Source of the DNA: Streptomyces sp. R33
Lineage (GTDB): Bacteria > Actinomycetota > Actinomycetes > Streptomycetales > Streptomycetaceae
Reading direction: 5' to 3'
Length of the DNA: 64,000 nucleotides
Assembly (NCBI RefSeq): GCF_041200175.1
Contig: NZ_CP165727.1
Coordinates: 372,001-436,000, forward strand
Shown: piece after piece, positions 42,387 through 51,060 of the stretch
Layout of the letters: each line of letters begins with the position of its first letter
Numbering within the stretch: position 1 is the stretch's first letter
The notes under the pieces: model-generated
The model's input: only the letters and a program-made list of their open reading frames with translations
Told to the model about the DNA's origin: nothing
The model's database searches: none
Position numbers and translations under genes: made by a program

Positions 42387-42944
42387 ATGCCAGAGCTGCG
42401 TACCGATCGTCTCCTTCTCCGCCGGTGGCGGGAGTCCGACCTCGAACCGTGGGCGGCTATGAACGCCGATCCCGAAGTCCGAGAACACCTGGGTGAACTG
42501 CTGACGCGGGAGCAGAGCGATGCCGCGGTGGCACTCATGCAGGCCGAGTTCGACCGGCGAGGTTTTGGGTGGTGGGCGCTCGAAGCACGGGAGACCGGTG
42601 AGTTCATCGGCCGCGTCGGCTTGGACGAGGTCGGCGAGGACATGCCATTCGCGGGGGTGGATATCGGTTGGCGGTTGGCACGTTCGGCGTGGGGTCACGG
42701 TTACGCCACGGAGGCCGCCCTGGCTTGCCTGGCCTTCGGCTTCGAGGCCCTCGGGCTGCCGCAGGTCGTTGCATCGACGACCGTCAACAACCTCCGTTCC
42801 CAGGCAGTGATGCGCCGGATCGGCATGTCCCGGGACACGGCCGACGACTTCGAGGATCCGAGCGCGCCCAAAGGGCCGCTTCGCCAGTGTGTGTTGTACC
42901 GGATGCTCCGTAGAGATGCCCACGGGCTACACCACGCGGCGTGA
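42387..42944 (+). CDS. GNAT family N-acetyltransferase (RimJ/RimL-like)
   Basis: A 185-residue protein: LRTDRLLLRRWRESDLEPWA at the start, then WWALEARETGEFIGRVGLDE, the acetyl-CoA-binding region WRLARSAWGHGYATEAALAC and LPQVVASTTVNNLRSQAVMR with RIGM. The R-x-x-W/G-x-G-(Y/H)-A pyrophosphate loop is present as SAWGHGYA. Acetylates an unknown amine. The family includes ribosomal-protein and antibiotic acetyltransferases. Intact and free-standing. Confidence 0.92.
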   Translation: MPELRTDRLLLRRWRESDLEPWAAMNADPEVREHLGELLTREQSDAAVALMQAEFDRRGFGWWALEARETGEFIGRVGLDEVGEDMPFAGVDIGWRLARSAWGHGYATEAALACLAFGFEALGLPQVVASTTVNNLRSQAVMRRIGMSRDTADDFEDPSAPKGPLRQCVLYRMLRRDAHGLHHAA

Positions 42945-43012
42945 CACGACCCTCTCGTTGTGCAGCAGACCCGTGCTGCCGGAGCAAGCAGATGGATGCT
43001 CTCAAAACTCAG

Positions 43013-43032
43013 TTCTGGAACACATTCCGTGA
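43013..43032 (+). repeat. 20-bp inverted repeat, left copy
   Basis: TTCTGGAACACATTCCGTGA here is exactly complementary in order to 44608-44627. The pair encloses the DUF1330 gene and the ISL3 remnant. On both strands it would encode FWNTFRE, so it may be a duplicated coding scrap and not an element end. Confidence 0.6.
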
Positions 43033-43163
43033 GAGGCAGGCTGTGGGGCGGGCGGCGGCCTTGGTGCATGTTTGCGATGTGGCGGCAATTACCCCTGGGG
43101 TAATCGCACCGGCCAAGCACCCTCAGCTACGTTCTGGTCATCCCCCCGGAACGAAGGAGCCCC

Positions 43164-43529
43164 ATGGTGTCCGCTTATGGCTTCGCTCATCTCCGCAGCC
43201 GCCGGAATCACTCAGACATCATGGAGTACCTAGAGCGCATCCAGGCGACCCTCGACCCCTTCGCGGGCCGTTTCGTCATCCACGGTGCGCCGGCCGAAGT
43301 CGTGGAGGGGACGTGGCCCGGCAGCATGGTGCTGATCGAGTTTCCCAGCCTGGCTGAAGCCCGTGCCTGGTACGACTCTCCCGCCTACCGGGCCATCCTG
43401 CGCCTGCGTACCGACCACATCGAAGGCGACTTGCTGCTGATCGAGGGCGTCGGGCCCAACTACGACCCGGCCGAGCGGGCTCGGACGTTGCGAACAGAAG
43501 CGGAGCGAGCGGGCCAGTCGGGCATGTAG
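43164..43529 (+). CDS. DUF1330 family protein
   Basis: A 121-residue protein with an alpha-beta barrel (ferredoxin-like dimeric) pattern: IMEYLERIQATLDPFAGRFV, then IHGAPAEVVEGTWPGSMVLI and EFPSLAEARAWYDSPAYRAI. The F...R..V.GG/A.....EG.W....V.(I/L)EFP....A..W..S..Y signature is that of DUF1330. Function unknown in this family. The C-terminus is a polar extension. Good ATG with GAAGGAG upstream. Confidence 0.9.
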   Translation: MVSAYGFAHLRSRRNHSDIMEYLERIQATLDPFAGRFVIHGAPAEVVEGTWPGSMVLIEFPSLAEARAWYDSPAYRAILRLRTDHIEGDLLLIEGVGPNYDPAERARTLRTEAERAGQSGM

Positions 43530-43607
43530 TCCTGGCAGCCGCCTCTTCCGGCACTGCGATAGTTCGCTGGTTGTTTTTCCTAATCAGTCACTCTCTGAGC
43601 AGCAAAG

Positions 43608-44559
43608 TCATCGGGCGGCGGTGAGAAGTACCCGTTTGCGGAGGAGTGGGAGCTTGGCGCGGCCGAACATCTGGCGCTTGACCATCTTGATGTGGTTGAC
43701 GCGGCCTTCGACGGGACCGGAGTTCCAGTGAGTCGTCAGGCCCTGGACGACGGCCTCCCAGTCCTTCTCCAGGCCGGTGGCGAAAGAGCGAAGGTTGGGA
43801 AGTTCCTCGGCTCGCGCGCTGACGGCCCAGTCCTTGAGATGCTGGCCAGTGCGGGTAGAGAGGATCTCGGCGAAGCCGCGAACGAGACGGTGGGTTGCAG
43901 CGAGTTCCAGGCAATGAGTGAGGACTTCAGTCAGCTGCCGGCCCTCACTCTCCGAGAGCTGGTCGGGGTGTCGCATGATCCACCCGGTGACTTGCCGAAC
44001 CGTTGGCGGCGCGGGCCCGACGACGCGGATGCGGCGTCGGCGTCGTGGCCGCAGGTAGTCACTGATGATCTGGTAGCTGCCGCGGTAGCCGAGGGCCTGG
44101 AGCTCGGAGTGGAGCTGGATCGCGTTGGTGAGTCCTTCTGCCCAGCGTTTGTCCAGGTGGGGCTTGTAAGGGTCGAGCTGGCTGGGCCGTGGTTGCCGCC
44201 GGCCGCCGAGCAGCTCCTCTGGATTTGCCGCGCGGGCACATCGCCGGACCGTGTTCCCGCGTCAGCCCCCCGACCTGCTCGACGAACGTACGACGCCCAC
44301 ACCGGTCGTTTTCGCAGTACAACCGCCGTACGGTCAGCTTGATCAGAACTGGCTGGTCGCCAACCGGGGTGTCGGCCAGTCGACGTTCGTAGCAGCTGTG
44401 CACGCGATCCGACGGAAGCCCACAGTCCGGGCACGAAACACTGCCCTCCAGGGTCCTCGCCACGATGTGCACCACCCCGCACTCCGTGAACACTCGCTCC
44501 ACCAGCACCGCGTTGAAGTGCGGAAACAGCACTGTTATGAGGTCATCACACCGCACCAC
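43608..44559 (-). pseudogene. ISL3-family transposase with internal deletion
   Basis: N-terminal part (44559 leftward): VFTECGVVHIVARTLEGSVS with CPDCGLPSDRVHSCYERRLA, the zinc-ribbon start of ISL3 transposases. At about 44270 the frame is lost and a deletion joins it to PEELLGGRRQPRPSQLDPYK. The C-terminal part reads ELPNLRSFATGLEKDWEAVV and HWNSGPVEGRVNHIKMVKRQ (closing catalytic Glu region). The middle of the DDE domain is missing, so it is inactive. Confidence 0.88.
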
Positions 44560-44607
44560 GGTCCCAGATGACGCCGGGTCACCGTGGCAGAACCCAGGTG
44601 ATCGTCT

Positions 44608-44627
44608 TCACGGAATGTGTTCCAGAA
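44608..44627 (-). repeat. 20-bp inverted repeat, right copy
   Basis: Exact reverse complement of 43013-43032, lying just outside the ISL3 remnant. Confidence 0.6.
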
Positions 44628-44778
44628 TCCAGAACTCGCTGATATAGCCGGCCGGGCATTGCTGTATGGCAGGCCAGGTGGGGCCTGCACAGCCATGGAT
44701 TCGATTCGGTTTGACCATGCACACTCGGACCGTGAGTGAGGTTCAGCCCCACCAGCCACCCGCGCCATCTGGTCCCAG

Positions 44779-44995
44779 TTGGCGACGCTCGGCCACCGCC
44801 GGGACATCGACCTCCGCAGCACCGACCTGCGCCACGCTGATCTGAGTGACGGAAACCTGGCGAACGCGCAGCTCTCGGACAGCGATCTCCGCAACACCTA
44901 CCTGTATAACGCCAACCTGAAAACCCCACCTGAACCATGCCGACCTACGGGACGTCAATCTTCGCAATTCGGAAGTAGCGGGGCAAGTATCTTCC
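44779..44995 (+). pseudogene. Pentapeptide-repeat protein fragment with frameshift
   Basis: Codons read DIDLRSTDLRHADLSDGNLA and NAQLSDSDLRNTYLYNANL, eight or nine A(D/N)LXX pentapeptides. After about 44925 the repeat continues in another frame as LNHADLRDVNLRNSEVAG. No clear start or C-terminal domain. Pentapeptide helices mimic DNA in some quinolone-resistance proteins, but here only a broken scrap is left. Confidence 0.75.
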
Positions 44996-45275
44996 TGGTG
45001 GGAGCCTCGGGAGGGCAGGGCCCTGATCCCCGCGAGTTCGCGGAAACTGGGGCTTCTTCAGCGGGGACCCGAGGGTCCGAGGGTCCGAGACTCCCATTGC
45101 CGGTGGTTGACCCATGGGTTCGTGGCGAACTCGCGGGACCGGCTTCGAGGTCGGCTTGGAGGAGCTGCCTAGTGCTCTGACCGCATTGGTTCACCGGGTT
45201 GCGGGTCATGCCGCGTTGGCATGGAGGCGTCCGCTCCATCGGATGCCCATCCGCAGTGCCTTTCCGGGCGAAGGC

Positions 45276-45590
45276 CTACTTTTCGCGCAGGCTGGCAATT
45301 TCGGCGGCCAGCACAGCCATGTCGCGGACGTGCGTGTAGTACTCGGCCGCGTACTCGTCGTCGATCGCCGGGAGGACCCTCGCGAACACCGTCGTCAGCC
45401 GCGTCAAGCCTGCCCGGTGCTGCTCACTGAGTGGGCCTTCACGAACGACGGCTGCATAGCCATAGATGTCCGCGTCGAGCAACACCATGTCCTGGCCTTG
45501 GACGTCCAGGCCGCGGAAGCCGGACGGGAACGGCCTGGCCGTGTGCTCGGCCATCACTTGGGCAAGCGCGTCGAGCTTTTCTTCAAGCAT
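45276..45590 (-). CDS. Hypothetical helical protein (104 aa)
   Basis: MLEEKLDALAQVMAEHTARP, LDVQGQDMVLLDADIYGYAA, EQHRAGLTRLTTVFARVLPA and DMAVLAAEIASLREK. Mostly helical, soluble, no recognised domain. AGGAT precedes the ATG at 45590. The frame is longer upstream, but that part lacks a ribosome-binding site. Intact between a pentapeptide fragment and an IS5 element. Confidence 0.65.
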   Translation of the reverse strand: MLEEKLDALAQVMAEHTARPFPSGFRGLDVQGQDMVLLDADIYGYAAVVREGPLSEQHRAGLTRLTTVFARVLPAIDDEYAAEYYTHVRDMAVLAAEIASLREK

Positions 45591-45714
45591 GTGGGAGATC
45601 CTGCCAGACACGGGCTCGCGGCTTTGGACCGGATGCTCCGGCAGGCCCCAAACACACGCGACCCGGCGGACTTAGACGCCGTTTCTTATGGCCCGATCGT
45701 TCGTTGAGCCGTGC

Positions 45715-46074
45715 ATGACGGATTTGGTTGAGCGGCTGGTGCCGGATGAGTTGTGGGTGTTGTTCCGGCGAGTGGTGCCGCCGACAGAGGTGATACGCCC
45801 GCAGGGTGGGGGCCGGCGGCGGGCGGGTGATCGCGAGACACTGGCGGCGATCATCTTCGTGGCGACGTCGGGCTGCACGTGGCGGCAGCTTCCACCGGTG
45901 TTCGGCCCGAGCTGGCAGACGGTCTACCGACGCTTCGCCCAGTGGAGTCAGGCCAGGGTCTGGGCCCGCCTCCACCGCATCATCCTTGACGAACTCGGCT
46001 CCCGCGGCGAGCTCGACTGGTCGCGGTGCTCGATCGATTCCGTCAGCATGCGGGCCGCAAAGGGGGGCCACTGA
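45715..46074 (+). CDS. IS5-family transposase, first frame
   Basis: MTDLVERLVPDELWVLFRRV then ETLAAIIFVATSGCTWRQLP and TVYRRFAQWSQARVWARLHR, the DUF4096-type N-terminal domain of IS427-group transposases. It contains the first catalytic Asp in CSIDSVSMRAAKGGH. The frame stops at 46074, where the second frame takes over. An A3G6 run at 46059-46067 is a likely -1 slip site. Confidence 0.92.
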   Translation: MTDLVERLVPDELWVLFRRVVPPTEVIRPQGGGRRRAGDRETLAAIIFVATSGCTWRQLPPVFGPSWQTVYRRFAQWSQARVWARLHRIILDELGSRGELDWSRCSIDSVSMRAAKGGH

Positions 46075-46523
46075 CGGGACCGAATCCGACCGACCGCGGC
46101 AAGCCGGGGTCGAAGATTCACCTGATCACTGACCGGAACGGACTGCCTCTGTCGCTGGGCATCTCGGGCGCCAACATGCACGACAGCCTCGGCCTCGAGC
46201 CGCTCGTACGCGGGATCCCGCCCATTCGTTCCCGCCGCGGCCCCCGCAGGCGACGGCCGGCGAAACTGCACGGCGACAAGGGCTACGACTACGACCACCT
46301 GCGCCGATGGCTCCGCAAGCGCGGCATCCGCCATCGCATCGCACGCAGGGGCATCGAGTCCTCGCAGCGGCTCGGCCGCCACCGATGGGTCGTCGAGAGG
46401 ACCGTGTCCTGGCTCGCGGGCTGCCGCCGACTTCACCGCCGCTACGAACGCAAGGCTGAACACTTCCTCGCCTTCGTCGGCATAGCCGCGGCCCTCATAT
46501 GCCACCGCCGCCTCACCAAATGA
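46026..46523 (+). CDS. IS5-family transposase, second frame (DDE)
   Basis: Continues the transposase after a -1 shift: GPLTGPNPTDRGKPGSKIHL, LGISGANMHDSLGLEPLVRG, LHGDKGYDYDHLRRWLRKRG (second Asp) and RHRWVVERTVSWLAGCRRLH (Glu), then RRYERKAEHFLAFVGIAAAL. Probably made only as a fusion with the first frame. All catalytic positions are present. Confidence 0.92.
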   Translation: MLDRFRQHAGRKGGPLTGPNPTDRGKPGSKIHLITDRNGLPLSLGISGANMHDSLGLEPLVRGIPPIRSRRGPRRRRPAKLHGDKGYDYDHLRRWLRKRGIRHRIARRGIESSQRLGRHRWVVERTVSWLAGCRRLHRRYERKAEHFLAFVGIAAALICHRRLTK

Positions 46524-46552
46524 AACGACGTCTTATGCGGTCAGGGCACTAG

Positions 46553-47994
46553 TAGGGCTTGGTCAGGTCGGGGCTGGGGTGGGTATGCCGCGTTGACAGG
46601 TGGGGCAGACGCCGGTCCATGTCGCGAGGAGGGTCTGTAGCTCGCGGACGATTCGGTAGAGGCTCAGGCCGGCGCCGTGTCTTTTGGGGCTTGGGCCAGT
46701 CGTTGCAGGGTGCAGAAGGCATGCGCGACGGAGACGAGGGTGACGTGGTGGTGCCAGCCGTTCCAGGTGCGGCCCTCGAAATGGGCCAGGCCCAAGGCCT
46801 GCTTCATCTCGCGGTAGTCGTGCTCGATGCGCCAGCGGAGCTTGGCCAGGCGGACCAGGGTGGTCAGCGGGGTGTCTGCGGGCAGGTCGGACAGCCAGAA
46901 CTGGACCGGCTCGGCCTGGCCGGCGGGCCATTCGGCCAGCAGCCAGCACTCGGGCAGTTCCGGGCCGTCAACGGCCTGCCGGGTCTGGCGCCCGGCAGGC
47001 CGGATCCGCAAGGTGACGAACCGCGAGTACATCCGCTTGAAGCCACTGCGGCCCGTGCCGGGCCGGGAGCCCTCACGCCACTGCACCGGTTTCGCTGCCT
47101 TCCGGCCCGCCGCGATGACGAGCTGTTTCACCGACCGCGGCGGGTCGGGGTACTTCGCCACCGGCGGGCGCCCGGTCCCGGAGTACGGTTCGGCGACTGG
47201 CACGGCTTCGCCGGGCTGGGCGGAGAGGGTGGTGGAGATGCCCACCACGTAGTTGAGGCCGCGGGCCTGCACGCCGTGCCGGAACGCCGCCGCGTCACCG
47301 TATCCGGCGTCCGCGATGGCCAGCGGCACCTCGATGCCCCACGAGCGGGTCTCGTCGAGCATGTCGAGTGCGAGCTGCCACTTCTCCACGTGCCCGATGT
47401 CGTCGGGAATGCCGCAGGCGGCGCGGCGGGCGACCTTGTCCGGGTCCGCCTTCACGGACTCGGGCGCCCAGTTTTCGGGCAGGAAGAGCCGCCAGTCGAC
47501 CGCCGCTGAGGCATGGTCGGAGGCCAGGTGCAGGGACACGCCCACCTGGCAGTTGGTGACCTTGCCGGCAGTGCCGGTGTACTGCCGGGACACACACGCC
47601 GAGGCGTTGCCGTCCTTGAGGAACCCGGTGTCGTCGACGACCACCGCGGTGGGTCGGATCGCCTTTTCCATCCTCCAGGCCAGCCGGGCCCGCACATGCG
47701 CCGGATCCCAGGGGCTCGTAGTCACGAAGTGGGCCAGCGCCTGCCGGTTCCCGTCCTCACCCAGCCGGGCAGCCATCGGCTCGACCGACTTACGCTGCCC
47801 GTCAGTGAGCAGACCCCGCAGGTAGACCTGCCCCCACCGACGCTGGTCGTTTCTCGCGAACGGCTCGAAGACCTCTGCCGCGAAGTCCTCCAACTCGGCA
47901 CGTACGGATGCGATTTCCTCCGGTGTCACACGTCCTCAACGCCACACCAAACCCCCAGGACACGCAACACCAGCCCCGACCTGACCAAGCCCTA
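46553..47994 (-). mobile_element. IS701-family insertion sequence (copy B) with exact CTAG duplication
   Basis: Terminal repeat TAGGGCTTGGTCAGGTCGGGG at both ends (46553 inward, and complement from 47994 inward). CTAG flanks both sides (46549-46552 and 47995-47998). Intact-looking transposase inside. Confidence 0.94.
46664..47929 (-). CDS. IS701 family transposase
   Basis: A 421-residue protein. TAVVVDDTGFLKDGNASACV (first Asp), VPLAIADAGYGDAAAFRHGV (second Asp) and LVRLAKLRWRIEHDYREMKQ (Glu region) give a complete DDE set. It ends at a stop after APKDTAPA, while another frame carries on with LYRIVRELQTLLATWTGVCP and TCQRG up to the terminal repeat, as in the remnant at 21367. Confidence 0.95.
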   Translation of the reverse strand: MTPEEIASVRAELEDFAAEVFEPFARNDQRRWGQVYLRGLLTDGQRKSVEPMAARLGEDGNRQALAHFVTTSPWDPAHVRARLAWRMEKAIRPTAVVVDDTGFLKDGNASACVSRQYTGTAGKVTNCQVGVSLHLASDHASAAVDWRLFLPENWAPESVKADPDKVARRAACGIPDDIGHVEKWQLALDMLDETRSWGIEVPLAIADAGYGDAAAFRHGVQARGLNYVVGISTTLSAQPGEAVPVAEPYSGTGRPPVAKYPDPPRSVKQLVIAAGRKAAKPVQWREGSRPGTGRSGFKRMYSRFVTLRIRPAGRQTRQAVDGPELPECWLLAEWPAGQAEPVQFWLSDLPADTPLTTLVRLAKLRWRIEHDYREMKQALGLAHFEGRTWNGWHHHVTLVSVAHAFCTLQRLAQAPKDTAPA

Positions 47995-48000
47995 CTAGCC

Positions 48001-48116
48001 GAGTCCGCGTAACGGATGGCGGTCTTCTCGTCGATGCTGAAGACGAGCGCGAGGTGGAGGGGATCGGTGCCATGGGTGAAGGCCTCTTCGAGCTGTCGGT
48101 CAACGCGCAGCCGCAC
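48001..48116 (-). pseudogene. C-terminal remnant of an integrase-type gene
   Basis: Leftward codons read MRLRVDRQLEEAFTHGTDPL then HLALVFSIDEKTAIRYADSA. This segment occurs near the end of Streptomyces recombinase-associated proteins ('HGTDPLHLA.VFG.DEKTAIRYA.SA'). It is cut off at 47998 by the IS701 element and has no upstream counterpart on its other side. Confidence 0.6.
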
Positions 48117-48875
48117 CAGGGTGTCGGTCAGACCCCTCGGTGTTCCAGCCTCGCCGTGTCACGTGGCGTGGGCCGATTTTCGAGTGGAGTCCTCCCCTGC
48201 GGCGGCCGACGCCTTCATCTGCGACTCTCCGCCACCTGGCCTTGGAGACAGGACCTTGCCGCCGCGTTCCGCCGACTCGCTGCCCTGCCCGCCGGCTGAC
48301 CGGCATCGGCCGACTCTCAGCCGCCCGCCGCTGACCGTTTATTGGACACACCCGCCTCTGCTGCCCGCAGAAGCGGCGTGATGCAGTGTGAAGGCAACGG
48401 AGGTCACGCTCGTCGTCTTCCGTCCGTCCGGCCGGAGCTGCCCTGGTCAGTCTTCGAGGAGATCGCTGACTTCACGCTCACCCCGGCCCCGGCCCCGGCG
48501 CAGGGCACCTCTCTCGCCGCCTTCTTCGTCCGGGCCAGCAAGGTGACCGGGAAGAAGCGAACCCGGGAAGGCCAGTCCCCTCGTCTACGCATCTGCTACT
48601 TGAAAGTACGAAGCGGCTGGGTAGATGCAGGGCTTAAGGACTGTTAGAGTCCGCATGCGCTGCTCGGGACAGGGTGGCGAGATGGCCGGTCCGACCCCCA
48701 GGTCTGCCCCTGAGCGGCGTACATCCGTGAGGCAGTCAGCCGTTGTGATGCCGTGGCAATGCTGCACCGACGATGCCCGTGCGCCTCTTCCGCTCCGTAC
48801 CGCCCATGCCCGCCTTTGAGGCCCATCCCCCGTGTACCGCTCGTCGCTTATCGCCCATCAGATGGGGAGATCCAC
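48117..48875. other. 760-base stretch without a supported gene
   Basis: Only weak frames. One scrap at 48220-48299 (LAAAFRRLAALPAG before a stop) may be the tail of a lost gene. The region just before 48876 should hold the promoter of the secreted-protein pair. Confidence 0.4.
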
Positions 48876-49952
48876 ATGAAATCAGGACTTCTGCGCCGCT
48901 TCGCCACAGGCAAGACGGTCCTCCTGGGTGCCGTTCTGGCCCTGGCCGTGCCGGGAACCGCGTACGCCAACACCGTGAGCGTGACCGTGAAGACCCCCGG
49001 TGCCACCAGTGGTCCCGCCTCCGCCAACTCCGAGATATCGACCCACGCGGACTGTTCCAGCGGTCTGATCTCCGGTGGTGGGATCAACCAGGCCATCGGC
49101 ACCGGCTCCAGCGTGAACGGCAACCACGTCAACGGCACCTCGCCCAGCTCCGACGACACCACCGAATACACCGGCTCCACCGGCGTCGTCGGCACCGATG
49201 TGACGCACTGGCTCGGCATCGGCGGCAGCGGGGGCCAGGTCAACGCCTCCTTCTCCACCACTCCTTACGCCATGTGCTTCACCAGCAACCTGATCCATCA
49301 CACCCAGGTCGTCATGCACAAGGCGAACACCCCCACCGCCGGCGCGACCGCGGGCCTGGTCACGGCGACCTGCCCGGCCAACACCCGCCTGCTCGGCGGC
49401 GGCGCCCGGACCACTCCGGGCAACACGGGCAGCTTGAAGACGATCGCGAGCTTCCCCACCTTCAACAACTCCGCGCACGCCTTCGGCGCGAAGGCCGCGG
49501 CGGACGGAGAGACGAACCCCGACTCCTGGTCGGCGGTCGGCTGGGACTCCGGCGCCAACGGCGCCAACTACACCTACGCCTACGCGATCTGCAGCGGAAG
49601 CGGCATCAACGTCAGCGGCACCACGCTGAACGTTCGCCACACCGAGGTCAGCGGCCCGACCACCGGAAGCACCGGCCAGACGGCGACCGTGGGCTGCGGC
49701 CAGGGCGACGGGAACCTGGTCAGCGGCGGCGCCGCAATCAGCGGAGGCAGCGTGACCACCACCAATTTCACCGGGCCGGGTTCGGGCGGTGACCACCTCA
49801 ACGGCAGCTTCCCCAGCACCTCCGGCGGCGCCGCGGTCAGCGACGGGACCACCACGGCGGCGTACTGGACGGCCTCCGCCCACACCGGAGCCCAGTCCTC
49901 TCCCGGCACCTACACCGACGCCTGGGCGCTGTGCGCCAACGACGGCGTCTGA
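48876..49952 (+). CDS. Secreted protein with three Cys-bounded repeats
   Basis: A 358-residue protein. Signal peptide KTVLLGAVLALAVPGTAYA, likely cleaved before NTVSV. Three repeats of about 90-105 residues each begin and end with Cys: HADCSSGLISGGGINQAIGT to FSTTPYAMC, TATCPANTRLLGGGARTTPG to YTYAYAIC, and TVGCGQGDGNLVSGGAAISG to TYTDAWALC. Each pair of cysteines would form one disulfide. The repeat theme is 'C..G..L.(S/G)GG' followed by an 'N.....W......G' strand region. GGGGAG lies six bases before the ATG. Family unknown to me. Followed at 61 bases by a paralogue. Confidence 0.85.
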   Translation: MKSGLLRRFATGKTVLLGAVLALAVPGTAYANTVSVTVKTPGATSGPASANSEISTHADCSSGLISGGGINQAIGTGSSVNGNHVNGTSPSSDDTTEYTGSTGVVGTDVTHWLGIGGSGGQVNASFSTTPYAMCFTSNLIHHTQVVMHKANTPTAGATAGLVTATCPANTRLLGGGARTTPGNTGSLKTIASFPTFNNSAHAFGAKAAADGETNPDSWSAVGWDSGANGANYTYAYAICSGSGINVSGTTLNVRHTEVSGPTTGSTGQTATVGCGQGDGNLVSGGAAISGGSVTTTNFTGPGSGGDHLNGSFPSTSGGAAVSDGTTTAAYWTASAHTGAQSSPGTYTDAWALCANDGV

Positions 49953-50013
49953 GGCAGCCGTTCCCGTCAGCCGGACAACCGGCCGTGCACCTGAACCCAC
50001 GAGAGAGACTCCT

Positions 50014-51060
50014 ATGAGCCTGAAATACCTGCGGGGCTCCGCCTCGGGCAAGGCCCTGACCCTGGCCGCCCTGCTGACCGTCGCGGTGCCGGGAGCCGCG
50101 TACGCCAAGACCACCGACGTCACCGTCGTCACTCCCGGACCCACCATGGGTCCCCCGACCCCCTTCACCGGGGTCTCATCACACGCCGACTGCCCCGACG
50201 GCCTCGTTTCCGGCGGCGGGGCCGACCAGGCCATCGGCAGCGACGAGATGTCCAACGGCAATCACGTGATGGGCATGGTGCCCAGCGCCGACGGCGCCAC
50301 CGAGTACATCGACACACCCGGGATCGTCGGCACCGACGCCACGCACTGGATGGCGTTCGGCGGAAGCGGGAGCCGCAGCAGCGACGCCTTCTCCACCACC
50401 CCGTATGCGATCTGCCTCAACAGCAACCTGATCAGGCACACCCAGGTGGTCATGAACAAGGCCCAGGGGCCGTCCGTCGGGCTGTCTTCCAAGCTCGTGA
50501 CGGCGACCTGTCCCGCCGACACCGTCCTCATCGGCGGCGGCGCCCGCACCACCCCTGCCAGCGTCGGCAGCCTCAAGCCGATCGCCAGCTTCCCCACCTT
50601 CAACGACGCCGACCACCACTTCGGCTCGATCGCAGCGGACGACGGCGAGCGCAACCCCGACTCCTGGACGGCGGTCGGCGGGATCGGCGGCGGACGCGGC
50701 GCCGACAACATGACCTACGCCTACGCGATCTGCAGCACGGATGAGATGGCCTGCCGGTCCGGCCGGCCAGCATGGTCGTCCCACCGGCCACGTTCGCACA
50801 ACCCTCGCCTTCTCGAAAGAACGTTCCACCATCCCCCGGATGGAGCACCCCCCGCCGACGACCCCACGGGAGCGCGCAGAACGGAGAACTGTGGGCGGGC
50901 GCTGATGGCGGCTTTCGCGCCCCGGTGTCCATTCCCAGCCGTTCCGCTGGGAGCCATTTCCCTGTGTGCCCCTTCCAGCTCCAAGGGATGCCGCTGTCCG
51001 GACGACGTCAAGGGCGCCACTTCTCGTGCAGCGCGCCGACCCGCCCGTTGGTCATGGTGA
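50014..51060 (+). CDS. Secreted paralogue of 48876, C-terminally truncated and running on
   Basis: Signal peptide KALTLAALLTVAVPGAAYA. Repeats 1 and 2 match the upstream protein (HADCPDGLVSGGGADQAIGS to TPYAICL, and TATCPADTVLIGGGARTTPA to TYAYAIC). At about 50745 the similarity stops abruptly. The frame then carries about 105 codons of unrelated, Arg/Pro-rich sequence and overlaps the 3' end of the opposite gene by 53 bases. Repeat 3 has therefore been lost by deletion or rearrangement. The two-repeat product may still be secreted. Confidence 0.75.
   Translation: MSLKYLRGSASGKALTLAALLTVAVPGAAYAKTTDVTVVTPGPTMGPPTPFTGVSSHADCPDGLVSGGGADQAIGSDEMSNGNHVMGMVPSADGATEYIDTPGIVGTDATHWMAFGGSGSRSSDAFSTTPYAICLNSNLIRHTQVVMNKAQGPSVGLSSKLVTATCPADTVLIGGGARTTPASVGSLKPIASFPTFNDADHHFGSIAADDGERNPDSWTAVGGIGGGRGADNMTYAYAICSTDEMACRSGRPAWSSHRPRSHNPRLLERTFHHPPDGAPPADDPTGARRTENCGRALMAAFAPRCPFPAVPLGAISLCAPSSSKGCRCPDDVKGATSRAARRPARWSW

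Larger units (their letters stand above)
45675..46532 (+). mobile_element. IS5-family (IS427-group) insertion sequence
   Basis: Ends GACGCCGTTTCTTATGG (45675 inward) and GACGTCGTTTCATTTGG (complement, from 46532 inward) match at 14 of 17 positions. TTA flanks both sides (45672-45674 and 46533-46535), a 3-bp target duplication usual for this group. Two overlapping frames encode the transposase. Confidence 0.92.
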
